The notes: generated by a model from the letters alone, not told the origin. A DNA stretch of 64,000 nt from Diphasiastrum complanatum (GCA_029204225.1 CM055092.1:87532537-87596536), one strand, 5' to 3'. Shown: positions 22,033-32,568, counted from the first letter of the stretch. Translations and numbers: made by a program.

Positions 22033-22781
22033 AAAACAATCCATATTGATTTCTTGGCTTGCTACAAAAGTTGTACCATGCAAGTATGTAGCTCATTAAT
22101 GCAAAATGCCAAGTTTGGCCTACATAGAACTCGAGCTACATGGTTATTGCATATAGTTTATAGACATAGAATTAGCATGATTATGCTTGTAAAAACTCGT
22201 GGCAACTCACATGCATTAATTGTAAGTGATCCATAGTGACATGCAAGGCATGCACAAAGTTTATTGGACACATGCATGATGATTTGGACATTTCTAGTTA
22301 GAACTAGTACACTTGTAAAAAGTTGGTAGAATTTCATGCATGACAAGTGACAAATGTCACATAGACTCTAGATGTCAATGTCATTTTGGAATGGATAGAT
22401 ATGGTTCTACCTCGAGCTACCTCAATCTCCATAAATATGTGTAGCTCTCCACACAATTGATAATGAAGAACCAAAGTTTTGTAGCTATCTCATGTCATTT
22501 TGGATCTAAACAAATATTGCTTCTTATCTCTCTAGTTCTCTTTATCTCTAACTCGTGTTGAGGCTAATGCTCATACATTGAAATCTTGTATTTTTTCATT
22601 CTTTGATCATTGCTATTATATTCTGTTGATTAACATGCTAGATTGTGGATTAGCCATTTCTTCTGAACTAGATTTTGTTGATCGATCTAGATATAGGTTA
22701 TAGTGCCAATCACAAAGCTTAATTAAGATCAGTCACTCTTGTGGACATTCCCCACACGTGTGAATTCTAGAAATTTTGTCA
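22033..22781 (+). repeat. 5' LTR of element A, first bases lost
   Basis: Matches 30932-31698 closely, with a ~30-base deletion near 22145. The TGTTAAAATTGAA start present at 30920 is missing. A CACACGTGTG palindrome lies at 22753-22762, 19 bases from the LTR end. Confidence 0.85.
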
Positions 22782-22794
22782 TGGTATCAGAGCC
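22782..22794 (+). other. Initiator tRNA-Met primer site, element A
   Basis: TGGTATCAGAGCC directly follows the LTR end TTTTGTCA. Confidence 0.9.
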
Positions 22795-23553
22795 ACATTA
22801 AGCATTGCATGCTAACAACTCTGATTGTACAAGAAACTGAGAGCTAAATCGAACAAAAAAGCAGTTTTACACTTTTTTTTCTAACCCTTCTCTGAAGTTT
22901 ATTTGGATCAAATCGGACTTGAACTGAATTTTTAGACCTGAATTGAGGAAGTACGGAATTCTGGAATTCCGCACGTGTGAAAATCAAAGTTTTTCAGTCC
23001 CTTTGTTCTCCTTACTTATAGATCCAAAGATAGTAGTCTTATAGCTTGATGGAAAGCATTTGATTTGTACTTTCCATAGAAATTGAAACCAAATCAATAT
23101 GATGTGTCTAGCAAGAGTTATAAGCTCTTAAAGAGGATAGGGATAGGTCCAAAATCCAAGTGACACCATTTGATTTTATTCAATTATACTTTGTTCTGAA
23201 TTCATTGTTTTGAGCATCCAACACAAGAATCTGTAGATCAAGACTGAGTTTGAAGTATCTGAACACCCTTTGAGCCTTCTGAGTGTCAATAGTGTTTTCT
23301 TTTGAAGCATTTCACATGTGCCAAAAGTAGGATTCAAACCAGCCAAAGTGTCACAAACCACTTTTTGTGTCTGATCTATATAACTTGTCTTGTTGAATAT
23401 TTGAGATTCATCTCATATATAGTTGCAACTGTTTCACATAGGAAGGTAGTTCAACCTTGAAAATACCTATAGTGAAAGAGAGCAGCAACTCTAAGTCTGA
23501 TAGGAACAAGCTCAAACATATTTCAATCCAATAACTAAGAAGTCTTTATTATA

Positions 23554-24835
23554 ATGGCATCTCAAGGAGGATATCTTTTAGAAGCCAGTGAAAGACTAAA
23601 CACTTCTAGTTACTCAATTTGGAAGTTAAGAATGGAGTCTGTTTTGATTCTCCAGGATGTTATGGATATTGTGCTTGGTGTTGAGGAGGAGCCTCAAGCA
23701 CAGGTTGAAATTCCTAAATACAAGAAGAGAGCTAGAATGGCTCTACATTTCATTAAGATGAATGTATCTAATAAAATTTTGAGAGAGATAGGATCTTGCA
23801 CTACAGCCAAAGAAGCTTGGGATGCACTAAAGACCATCTATGAAGCAAAGAATACTTCTAGAATAATCACTCTTAGAAATCAGATTTTTCAAAGTTTCCA
23901 AAAAAGTGAAGAGAGTGCATCTAACTATGTTCTGAGAGTTGAAGATTTACATAGAGAGCTTTCCTATGTTGGTGTTACCATTAACCAAGTTGAGCTAGTT
24001 CAAGTCATACTGAATGGCTTGATGGATGACTATGATAATCTTGTTCAGTCTTTTGCTATTAAGGAGGAGTTACCTAATCTAGAAACTCTCCAAGGAATTC
24101 TTATTTTTGAAGAATCTAGACAAAGCTATAAACTCTCCAGGATGAACAAACTTGAACATGGTGGAAGTGACAAAGACCTCTTTGTCAAAGGCAAGCAGAG
24201 AGGAAGGAGTAAGAACCAATTCTCTCAAGCATACAACAAAGACAAAGCCAAAGATCGAGATCAAGATGGTGAAGAGGATGATACATCTCATCCCTCTAAC
24301 TCAAAAACCAAGAAGAAGAAAGTGAAGTGCTTCTTCTGTGGCAAAAAGAGGCACTATGCCTCTAATTGCTTTAAGAAGAAAAACCAACTCAAGCAAGCTA
24401 ATCTCTCCAAAGAGATTGAAGAAGATTCTGTTGCAAGTGATGGAGAAGGATCACTTATGGTGTCCAATTTTTCTTCATCACCTTTCAAGAAAGATGAAGC
24501 TTGGTACATAGACAGTGGAGCCTCTTCACATGTGTTGTTCAAAGGATTCATTTGACTCAATCTTACCTTTCAAAGGACTCAAGAGATCTATTTACACAGC
24601 TAATGATCATGAGTGTCCAATAAAAGGAATTGGCAACATTCCATTGAAACTTGCTTCCTCAAAAGTTCTTGCACTTTCTAATGTTCTTTTCATTCCAAAA
24701 CTTACAAAGAACTTAATTAGTGTGGGAAAGTTGCTTGATAATGGTTGTGATGTAAAGTTCAACTCCAATACTTGTTTTATCAAGAGAAAAGATGAGATCC
24801 TTGCTGATGGAACTAGATGTGGTGGAATTTTTTAG
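23554..24835 (+). pseudogene. Element A gag, CCHC knuckle and protease
   Basis: An open frame of 333 codons from ATG 23554 holds the complete DUF4219/UBN2 Gag (ERLNTSSYSIWKLRMES, EAWDALKTIYEAKNTSRIIT, VILNGLMDDYDNLVQSF). It also has an intact CCHC knuckle CFFCGKKRHYASNC near 24330 and the protease WYIDSGASSH near 24502. A frameshift at about 24530 moves the rest (GIGNIPLKLASSK, VLFIPKLTKNLISVGKLL) to the next frame, ended by TAG at about 24833. This is one of the better-preserved gag genes here, and it resembles that of element D. Confidence 0.88.
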
Positions 24836-25140
24836 TTGAATTCTTATGAGAATGCAAACCTTTGTAAAGTTGTTTTGTTATCTAAGGAGGAGCTGTGGCA
24901 TAGAAGGTTGGGACATCCTAACTTTACATCTATGTCTTCTATGGTTAAAAAGGAGAAGGCTATTGGTCTTCCAAAATCTCTTTCTAAAGATTTCAAGCCT
25001 TGTGAGGCTTGTGCCATTGCAAAGTTACATTTTTCCTCTTCTAAAAGTATTGGTGGTGCAACATGTTTTGTCACCTTTATTGATGACTTTACTAGATACA
25101 CTTGGTTGTATCTACTTTCTTCAAAGGCTACGGTTTTTTA
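24836..25140 (+). pseudogene. Element A pre-integrase and first part of integrase
   Basis: The zinc-binding pre-integrase domain is complete: ELWHRRLGHPNFTSMSSMVK with C...C in FKPCEACAIAKLHF. The integrase begins with TFIDDFTRYTWLYLLSSKA, containing a conserved Asp. The frame is cut at 25140 by the TCACT target site of element B and continues at 29720. Confidence 0.87.
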
Positions 25141-25145
25141 TCACT

Positions 25146-25846
25146 TGTGAAAGTACTGTACTTTAGGACCATAAATGGATCTACAAAAGATCCACAAGAG
25201 TGATTGGATGCTTGCTTAACAATCTATCAAAAAACTAGACACAAAAAAGTTGATCTAGATTGGCAATTTAACAAACAACAAGCATTAACAATCAAAAGCA
25301 TTGATAAACATTGAAATCCGAGCCCACACGTGTGTACTACAGGCTGTAGTACGGCCTTCAACCTGAGAAATAAGTAGAAATTGATTTGGTTTCATTTGGA
25401 TCACAAAAACTCAATGTACATAGTGAACTAGCTTGAGATTGCCAATGAGCTCCAAAAATTTTCTATCTTCTCACTATGGAGAGAGGGAATACATAGCAAA
25501 TTCGACTTCCTTCTTGAAGTTAGGTGGATTTCCAGCATGTAATAAGGAAGTTAACTCACTCTCCTTGACCTAAAATGAAACCCTAGTCTATTTCCTAGAG
25601 TTATGCTTGGTAGGTAGCTAGTTGGTCAAATTTTCACCTTAAACTTAGGTGTAGGTCCTATAAAGTAGGGATGACCACCAAATAGACATGACCAAATCTC
25701 TTGACTTGACCTAACCTACATTAGGATGGGTTTCCCATGTGGCATCATGGCCTCACATGTGTGGGACCCACTTGTGTACACAATTTACACTATTCTACAT
25801 GGTTTTTGATCAAGCTAGATTTGCCAATTTTTGGCAATTCTTCACA
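25146..25846 (-). repeat. 3' LTR of element B (701 bp)
   Basis: In element direction it starts TGTGAAGAATTGCC and ends ACTTTCACA. A CACACGTGTG palindrome lies at 25325-25334. It is bounded outside by TCACT and inside by the polypurine tract. Confidence 0.94.
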
Positions 25847-25905
25847 CTCCTCCTCAAATTTAGCTTGATCTATTTACAAATCTCTTGATAGATCAATGAA
25901 AGCTT

Positions 25906-26115
25906 TTAGAAGTGTCTAAAAAATCCAGCTACAAAGAAGGAACTTTTGAGACTCCAATAGAGAATGATGTCCATGAAGGATCTTTCACCACCTCTTAGAG
26001 GATCCCTTACAAGATGTTCCATAAATGTGTCTATATACATGTAGCACACTTCAAAACTAAACATCATGCCAAGCCATGGATTCCAAGGCATTTTGTGTAC
26101 TTGAAGATACATCAA
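25906..26115 (-). pseudogene. Possible RT-end relic downstream of X in element B
   Basis: A 69-codon frame overlaps the end of the X frame in another phase. It contains 'GGERSFMDIILYWSLKSS', which resembles the Copia RT end 'ERxFxDIxLFRxLxGS' seen in elements E and J. It may mark the right edge of the replaced pol segment. The match is short and could be chance. The same stretch occurs in B2 at 17810-17880. Confidence 0.35.
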
Positions 26116-28237
26116 TTAAAATATTAAGTGCATAAATAATGTTGCCAAAGACAACTTGTCTTGCTTGATCCATATGATTGAGCCTAGATGGCTCCATCTT
26201 GATACTCAAGGTTCTTCTTGGAGTCCTCGGGTCTTGAGCTTGCTCCTCCACTTGACTTGACTCCAAACCATCAATGAATTGAATAAGGTGTTGATCCAAA
26301 GGTGCTTCTTCAAGTTTACAAATCTTCCACTCTTGAAAGATCACATTTCCACCATTGACAAATTCTTTGGCTGAAAACAAGTAGATTCTACAATCTCTAC
26401 TTGAAGAGCAAAACACTACCATTATTCCTATCATTGAAATAGGATAATCTTTGGTCCTTACATTGGAACGATCATGCTCAAAGCATGTGGACCCAAATAT
26501 TTCCAATACAAATGATGTTTCATCTTTTATGACACTATTCAAACTATTACAAAAATAGTTATCCAATGAAATTGCTTTATCAACAACAAATGTAAATTTC
26601 AAAGCATCCCATTTCATTGTCTTGTCATACAAAGTAATAAACACCATGAATCTTAAAGGTAAGAAACAAGTCACCTCATGTCTACTAATACTTTCCAGAA
26701 AGTATTCAAAGATAGTAGACTCTCCAATGCTCACCACCCTTGCAAGATGCACACTTGAATGGACAATTTGCATGCAATTTGATGACTCGGACATTGTCAT
26801 TGAGGACTCCCTTGGAACTCTCATGCTTTGAGGCTGATCCTCAAAATCTTCCTCCTTTTGATGCTCCTCCTCAATGCAAGCAAGATCACACTTTGCCAAG
26901 ATCTCCTCTTGAGTGATCTCCTCCTTTGCCAAGCTCATTCTTTCAAAAGCAACACTAGCTTCCAACTTAAACAATCTTCCATGTTTAAATCCCTTTGCAA
27001 TGCAAACATCATTCTTCAAGATGAAGCAAACACCATGCTTAAAGTGGACATCCAAACCACTTTCTAAGAGTAGACCAACACTAAGCATATTCTTGGTGAT
27101 TGATGGTACATAAAGGACATTTTCTAGATCCATGCATTTTGAGGATTCTAGACACAAAGAGATGGTGCCAACACCATCTATCCTACACTCTTCATCATTT
27201 GCAGTAAAGACAAACTTTTTAGCATCATTGAATGAGTGTAAGGTTGAGAAAAAGTCCTTTTCACAAGACATGTGGGAGCTAGCCCCACTGTCAATCCACC
27301 AATTGTCTCTTGAATTGCTATTGCTTGTTGGTGAGGATGTAGATGCCATCAAGAATACATCTACTTCATCCTCCTCCTCCTCCTTTGCAAGGTTTCCTTG
27401 TTTGTCCTCCTCCACTTGTGCTCTTAGCCTCTTGTAACATTTAGATGCATAATGCCCCTTCTTTCCACAAAAGAAGCATTTTTGCTTTGACTTGTCCTTT
27501 GAGCTTGATGCATCATCCTCTTCTTTGGCCTCCTTTGGATGCTTCTTCTTTCCATTGGTCTTCTTTTTGCCCTTCAATGAGAAATTGGCTTTCTCATCAC
27601 CATCCTGCAAAGACAAGGAACTCATCCTAGATTTTGCATGGAGCATCCTACACTCTTCAGCCACTAATACACTGTGAAGTTTTTCTATAGTTGGCAAAGT
27701 GTCTTGGATGGCAAAACTTTGGACCAAATTTGCAAAGTCATCTCCTAGACCATTAAGGACAATTTGTACAAGCTCTCCATCATGAATCTGCTCTCCAATG
27801 GAAGCCAACTCCCTATTTAGAGACTTGATTCTGAGTACATAATCCTGTGCACTCTCCTCACTTCTCCTCATGCTTTGCAAAATTTGATTTCTAAGCATAA
27901 GAACTCTAGAAGTGTTGCTAGACTCATAGATTGATTTTAAAGACTCCCAAGCCTCTTTAGCATTAGTACAAGCTGATACTTCTCTCAACAAATCATTGCT
28001 CACATTCATCTTCACACAATGAAGTGCAAGCCTAGATCTCTTCTTGTATCTAGCTAACTCCTGTGCACCTAGAGGTTCATCTTCATCTTCAATCAAGAAC
28101 TCATAAAGGTCTTGGAACACTAAGAGTGACTCCATTCTAACCTTCCAAATAGCATAATTTGTAGAATTCAACCTCTCACTAGCTTCTAGAAGGTATGCTC
28201 CAGCAGATCCCATCTTACTAGTGACTTCTACAAACAA
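26057..28237 (-). CDS. Gag-protease-X polyprotein of element B (726 codons, open)
   Basis: An uninterrupted frame. The true start is probably the second Met (residue 9, MGSAGAYLLEASERLN), matching other gags here. Residues ~9-200 are DUF4219/UBN2 Gag and ~254-267 a perfect CCHC knuckle CFFCGKKGHYASKC. WWIDSGASSHM of the aspartic protease is near 313-323, and 'VLYVPSITKNMLSVGLLL' near 375. The pre-integrase WHxRLGH motif is missing. From about residue 430 the protein is an unknown ~295-residue region X ('CMQIVHSSVHLARVVSIGES', 'FVVDKAISLDNYFCNSLNSV', 'FGSTCFEHDRSNVRTKDYPI'). Near residue 670 'PRTPRRTLSIKMEPSRLNHM' resembles the Copia integrase-RT linker. X thus occupies the integrase place. 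It is expected to make Gag particles and self-process. The role of X is unknown. Confidence 0.8.
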   Translation of the reverse strand: MFVEVTSKMGSAGAYLLEASERLNSTNYAIWKVRMESLLVFQDLYEFLIEDEDEPLGAQELARYKKRSRLALHCVKMNVSNDLLREVSACTNAKEAWESLKSIYESSNTSRVLMLRNQILQSMRRSEESAQDYVLRIKSLNRELASIGEQIHDGELVQIVLNGLGDDFANLVQSFAIQDTLPTIEKLHSVLVAEECRMLHAKSRMSSLSLQDGDEKANFSLKGKKKTNGKKKHPKEAKEEDDASSSKDKSKQKCFFCGKKGHYASKCYKRLRAQVEEDKQGNLAKEEEEDEVDVFLMASTSSPTSNSNSRDNWWIDSGASSHMSCEKDFFSTLHSFNDAKKFVFTANDEECRIDGVGTISLCLESSKCMDLENVLYVPSITKNMLSVGLLLESGLDVHFKHGVCFILKNDVCIAKGFKHGRLFKLEASVAFERMSLAKEEITQEEILAKCDLACIEEEHQKEEDFEDQPQSMRVPRESSMTMSESSNCMQIVHSSVHLARVVSIGESTIFEYFLESISRHEVTCFLPLRFMVFITLYDKTMKWDALKFTFVVDKAISLDNYFCNSLNSVIKDETSFVLEIFGSTCFEHDRSNVRTKDYPISMIGIMVVFCSSSRDCRIYLFSAKEFVNGGNVIFQEWKICKLEEAPLDQHLIQFIDGLESSQVEEQAQDPRTPRRTLSIKMEPSRLNHMDQARQVVFGNIIYALNILIDVSSSTQNALESMAWHDV

Positions 28238-29005
28238 GAAATAGATTTGATTGACTTGAAACTTACAAAGGTCTCACACTTGCAGTGTTTCACTCAAATT
28301 TGATTTCTAATCCAACAAATGGACTTATAATCATAGTTCTATCACTCCCTCACAAAGCTGGAATGAAGATAAGATGAAGTGAAAACTACTTTCAAACAAA
28401 TCTTGCCAAGAAATGGATTTGATTGTCTCTAGAAACTCACTAAGGTCTCTCTCTTGTAGTTTTTCACTCAAATTAGATTTCTAATCCAACAATTGGACTT
28501 ATAATCTCAGTTCTAGCACTCCCTCACAAAGTTGGAATGAAGATAAGATGATGTGAAATCTACTTACAATCAAATCTTGCCAATTTTGGCTATTTCTGGA
28601 CAAAAAAATGACTTAATCTCTTTCTTCCTTCTTAGTGTACTTTCAAGACCTGTTTTTAACCTTAATAGGACTTGAACTCAGCCTAGATTAATTAGATTCC
28701 ATGAAACAAATTCAAATCTAATCAATGGCAAATGATCTTGGTAGATTATCCTAGGATCTCCACCAAAAATTACACCAATAGCTCACAAATTGAATTTTTT
28801 TGGATCAAATGAATACCTTGCATTAAATGAAGGTTCAGAGGTGCCCACACATGTTGACAGTACGGATTTGGACCCCTACCAAGTTTGGGATCAAATCTCC
28901 TCACCATAATCAAGATTCTAGCTTGCCCTCTCAATACTAGTTTTTAGCACCAAAACTTGCTAAAAATGGATTTGCATTAGATCAATGGCTTATGCTCTTG
29001 TACTT
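28238..29005 (-). other. Leader of element B with internal duplication
   Basis: Untranslated region between primer site and gag. It holds two ~141-bp direct repeats (28269-28409 and 28443-28583), listed separately. No ORF. Confidence 0.7.
28269..28583. repeat. Tandem ~174-bp-period duplication in element B leader
   Basis: AGGTCTC...CTTGCCAA occurs twice, starting at 28269 and 28443. The copies share long matches such as CACTCCCTCACAAAG and GGAATGAAGATAAGATGA, with roughly a dozen differences. Confidence 0.85.
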
Positions 29006-29018
29006 GGCTCTGATACCA
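29006..29018 (-). other. Initiator tRNA-Met primer site, element B
   Basis: GGCTCTGATACCA, the complement of TGGTATCAGAGCC, abuts the LTR at 29019. Confidence 0.93.
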
Positions 29019-29719
29019 TGTGAAAGTACTGTACTTTAGGACCATAAATGGATCTACAAAATATCCACAAGAGTGATTGGATGCTTGCTTAACAATCTAT
29101 CAAGAAACTAGACACAAAAAAGTTGATCTAGATTGGCAATTTAACAAACAACAAGTATTAACAATCAAAAGCATTGATAAACAATTAAATCCGATCCCAC
29201 ACGTGTGTACTACAGGCTGTAGTACGGCCTTCAACCTGAGAAACAAGTAGAAATTGATTTGGTTTCATTTGGATCACAAAAACTCAATGTACATAGTGAA
29301 CTAGCTTGAGATTGCCAATGAGCTCCAAAAATTTTCTATCTTCTCACTATGGAGAGAGGGAATACATAGCAAATTCGACTTCCTTCTTGAAGTTAGGTGG
29401 ATTTCCAGCATGTAATAAGGAAGTTAACTCACTCTCCTTGACCTAAAATGAAACCCTAGTCTATTTCCTAGAGTTATGCTTGGTAGGTAGCTAGTTGGTC
29501 AAATTTTCACCTTAAACTTAGGTGTAGGTCCTATAAAGTAGGGATGACCACCAAATAGACATGACCAACTCTCTTGACTTGACCTAACCTACATTAGGAT
29601 GGGTTTCCCATGTGGCATCATGGCCTCACATGTGTGAGACCCACTTGTGTACACAATTTACACTATTCTACATGGTTTTTGATCAAGCTAGATTTGCCAA
29701 TTTTTGGCAATTCTTCACA
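29019..29719 (-). repeat. 5' LTR of element B (701 bp)
   Basis: It has the same length and ends as 25146-25846, with about nine substitutions counted by eye. The CACACGTGTG palindrome is at 29198-29207. The outer flank is TCACT. Confidence 0.94.
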
Positions 29720-29724
29720 TCACT

Positions 29725-30570
29725 TCCTTATCTTCAAAGATTATGTAGAAAAATAGTTTTCTTGCAAAGTTAAAGCTTTAAGATGTGATGGAGGAGGTGA
29801 ATATATCTCCAACAAGTTTTATAATTATTGTGAAGGTGAGGGAATAAAGAGAGAATTTTCTTGTGCCTATTCTCCATCTCAAAATGGAGTAGCTGAGAGG
29901 GAAAACAGATCTTTATGTGACTGTGCTAAAGCAATTCGAGTAGCAGCTTCTTTGCCTATTGAATATTGGGGTGAAGCTATAAATTGTGCAAACTATTCGT
30001 GCAATAGATTAGCTCACAATGCTCTTGCTGAAAAATCACCTTTTGAAGTCTTGTTTCAAAAAAAACCTAAGGTAGATCACGTTAGAGTTTTTGGTTGTAC
30101 TTGCTTTGTTAATATGCCCTTGGAAACAAGGAAAAGAGATGATCCTAATTTTGTTAAAGGGATCATGGTTGGATATGCATCCAACAAGAAAGCTTACAGG
30201 ATCTATGTTCCCTCTACCTCAACTACAATTGAGAGTAGAGATGTGATATTCCATGAAGATCAAAAATACATTCTTGAGAAGGCCGAGTTCAAATATTCTC
30301 ACAAAGATACTCCAATCATCAACCTTGAAGATCATCATGGAGAGATGGGGCCTAGATTTGAGGAGGAGTCACCTCAAATTTTTTCACCAAGGAGATCTCA
30401 AAGAGAAAGATCCGAGCCTAGAAGGCTTACCTATGAAGATAGAAGAAAGCAAGTGGAAATCAATACATGGGAACTTGTGGATCTTCCATCCAACAAGCAT
30501 ACCATTGGTTGCAAATGGGTTTTTCAAGTCAAGTATAATCAAGATGGCACAATCAACAAGTACAAGGTGC
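29725..30570 (+). pseudogene. Element A integrase core and integrase-RT linker
   Basis: Continues the integrase after element B. It has an in-frame stop soon after the junction, then ALRCDGGGEYIS (second catalytic Asp) near 29785 and 'SQNGVAERENRSLCDCAKAI' (catalytic Glu) near 29880. From ATG 29952 the frame is open with EYWGEAINCANYSCNR, KVDHVRVFGCTCFVNMPLE and the linker SPRRSQRERSEPRRLTYEDR. The D-D-E residues are all still present. It ends at the first RT words, GCKWVFQVKYNQDGTINKYK. Confidence 0.87.
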
Positions 30571-30903
30571 TCACTACAACAACAAAGGAAGTGCTTTGGA
30601 TCAAGAGGTTACTAGTGGAGCTAAAGATAATTATGGAAGAAAATATACCTACGATCATGTGTGACAACATTTCAGCTCAAGCCCTTGCCAACAACCCAAT
30701 ATTCCATGCAAGGAGCAAACATATCGAAGTTGCACATCACTTCGTGAGAGAGAAGCTCATTGGAGGTGAAATCAAATTGGAGCACATCGACACATCATCT
30801 TGCATTGCAGATATGCTCACCAAACCTTTGAGCAAAAGTTCCTTCAACAAGCATAGAGCCAACCTTGGAGTTATACCAAGATCCATGTTCAAATCAATAT
30901 AGA
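30571..30903 (+). pseudogene. Element A RNase H end fused after RT deletion
   Basis: The RT start (…DGTINKYK) runs directly and in frame into the end of RNase H: VLTTTTKEVLWIKRLLVEL, 'IMCDNISAQALANNPIFHAR', KHIEVAHHFVREK, CIADMLTKPLSK. About 300 codons holding the YVDD box and the first RNase H residues are gone, yet the 316-codon frame stays open. The element could not reverse-transcribe itself. Confidence 0.85.
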
Positions 30904-30907
30904 TCAT

Positions 30908-31698
30908 TTTTAGGAGGAGTGTTAAAATTGAAAAACAATCCATATTGATTTCTTGGCTTGCTACAAAAGTTGTACCATGCAAGTATGTAGCTCATTAATG
31001 CAAAATGCCAAGTTTGGCCTACATAGAACTCGAGCTACATGGTTATGTATTGTCTAGTTTGATAAATGCAACTTGCATATAGTTTGTAGACATAGAATTA
31101 GCATGATTATGCTTGTAAAAACTCGTGGCAACTCACATGCATTAATTGTAAGTGATCCATAGTGACATGCAAGGCATGCACAAAGTTTATTGGACACATG
31201 CATGATGATTTGGACATTTCTGGTTAGAACTAGTACACTTGTAAAAAGTTGGTAGAATTTCATGCATGACAAGTGACAAATGTCACATAGACTCTAGATG
31301 TCATTTTGGAATGGATAGATATGGTTCTACCTCGAGCTACCTCAATCTCCATAAATATGTGTACTCTCCACACATGAAGAACCAAAGTTTTGTAGCTATC
31401 TCATGTCATTTTGGATCTAAACAAATACTGCTTGTTATCTCTCTAGCTCTCTCTCTCTCTCTCTCTAACTCGTGTTGAGGCTAATGTCATACATTGAAAT
31501 CTTCTATTTTTTTCATTCTTTGATCATTGCTATTATATTCTGTTGATTAGCATGCTAGATTGTGGATTAGCCATTTCTTCTGAACTAGATTTTGTTGATC
31601 AATCTAGAATCAGGTTATAGTGCCAATCACAAAGCTTAATTAAGATCAGTCACTCTTGTGGACATTCCCCACACATGTGAATTCTAGAAATTTTGTCA
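30908..31698 (+). repeat. Polypurine tract and 3' LTR of element A
   Basis: TTTTAGGAGGAG (30908-30919) is followed by the 779-bp LTR starting TGTTAAAATTG (30920) and ending TTTTGTCA (31698). A decayed palindrome CACACATGTG lies near 31670. A short (CT) run lies at 31440-31466. Sequence beyond 31698 is element F. Confidence 0.87.
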
Positions 31699-32563
31699 CA
31701 CTCTACATCATTAGCAGTATAGATTGATCTTTTTGTACCTACATAATGTATGAGACTTGTAAAAGAATTCCTAGAACTGGACATATGGGAACTAGCCCCA
31801 GTATCTATCCACCATACTTCTTCACTTTTGAAAAGGAAAGATGAAAAACTTGACATCAATAAAGAATCTTCCCTATCACTCTCATTACCCTCACACTCTT
31901 CCTCATTAGTAAGGTTAGCTTGTTTAAATTGGTTCTTCTTCTTCAAATGGTTTGATGTATAGTGGCCTTTCTTGCCACAAAAGAAGCATTTAATCCTTGG
32001 CATCTTCTTCTTGTCCTAGATGTCGTAACTTGTAAGGATTGATCCTCATCACCTTCTTTGGCTTTATCCTTATCCTTCTTGAAGTGTTGCTACTATCATT
32101 TACCTTTGCATCTTCACTTGTCCTTGGTGAAGAGTGCTTTATCATCTCCACCATCCTTCAATGAAAGTCTATTGATCCTCAGTAGCTTGTTCTCTTGTCT
32201 GCTTTCTTCAACAATGAGAACCTCTTGAAGAGTCTCCAAAGATGGTAGCTCCTCCTTGATAGCATCTCCAATACTAGCTAACTCTTGATGAAGATATTTT
32301 ACTCTCATAACATAACTTGAAGCACTCTCATCAACTCTCTGATAACTTAGAAATATTTGGTTTCTAAGTGTGAGCAATCTTGATGTACTCTTAGCTTCAT
32401 AGATTGTTTAAGGATATCCCAAGCCTCTTTGGCAATGGTGCAAGAACTAATCTCCCTTAACACCTCATTGGACAAATTCATTTTAATGAAAGGAAGAGCA
32501 ATCATTGCTCTCTTCTTGAATGTTGTAGCTTCATTAGGAGCTGTAGGTTCTACTTCAACTCCA
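31699..32563 (-). pseudogene. Element F gag-protease (minus), part before element E
   Basis: Minus-strand Copia gag. From high to low coordinates: 'VEVEPTAPNEATTFKKRAMI', EAWDILKQ, LRNQIFLSYQRVDES, a short UBN2 end, the knuckle CFFCGKKGHYTSNH (last Cys is His) near 31995, and the protease VWWIDTGASSHMSS near 31820 (DTG). Several frameshifts are present. The first gag codons lie on the far side of element E at 44963-45079. The left edge at 31699 is where element A's LTR ends. Confidence 0.85.
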
Positions 32564-32568
32564 GTCAC
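32564..32568. other. Target duplication GTCAC, left copy (element E)
   Basis: GTCAC here equals GTCAC at 44958-44962, flanking element E on both sides. Confidence 0.9.

Larger units (their letters stand above)
25146..29719 (-). mobile_element. Element B: intact-ended Copia-derived gag-protease-X element
   Basis: A 4574-bp minus-strand LTR element inserted in the integrase of element A. It has two 701-bp LTRs that differ by about nine bases by eye, and a perfect 5-bp target duplication TCACT (25141-25145 and 29720-29724). A tRNA-Met primer site (29018-29006), a GAGGAGGAG polypurine tract (complement of 25847-25855) and one 726-codon frame complete it. Integrase, RT and RNase H are absent. All cis features for mobilisation are present, so it is non-autonomous but was transposition-competent. 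Confidence 0.93.
22033..31698 (+). mobile_element. Element A: Copia retrotransposon, split by element B
   Basis: Plus-strand Copia element with a 5' LTR (22033-22781), primer site, gag-protease, pre-integrase and integrase. It is interrupted at 25141 by element B and resumes at 29720 with the rest of integrase, an RT linker, RNase H end, polypurine tract and a 3' LTR (30920-31698). Without B it is about 5.1 kb. Most of RT is deleted. The first ~12 bases of the 5' LTR are missing and no target duplication is seen. Confidence 0.85.

Noticed and set aside
21266-22346. Frames of 60-82 codons near 21329 and 22158, the latter repeated at 31054
   Set aside because: They lie in the gypsy P LTR and the element A LTRs and are not separate genes.
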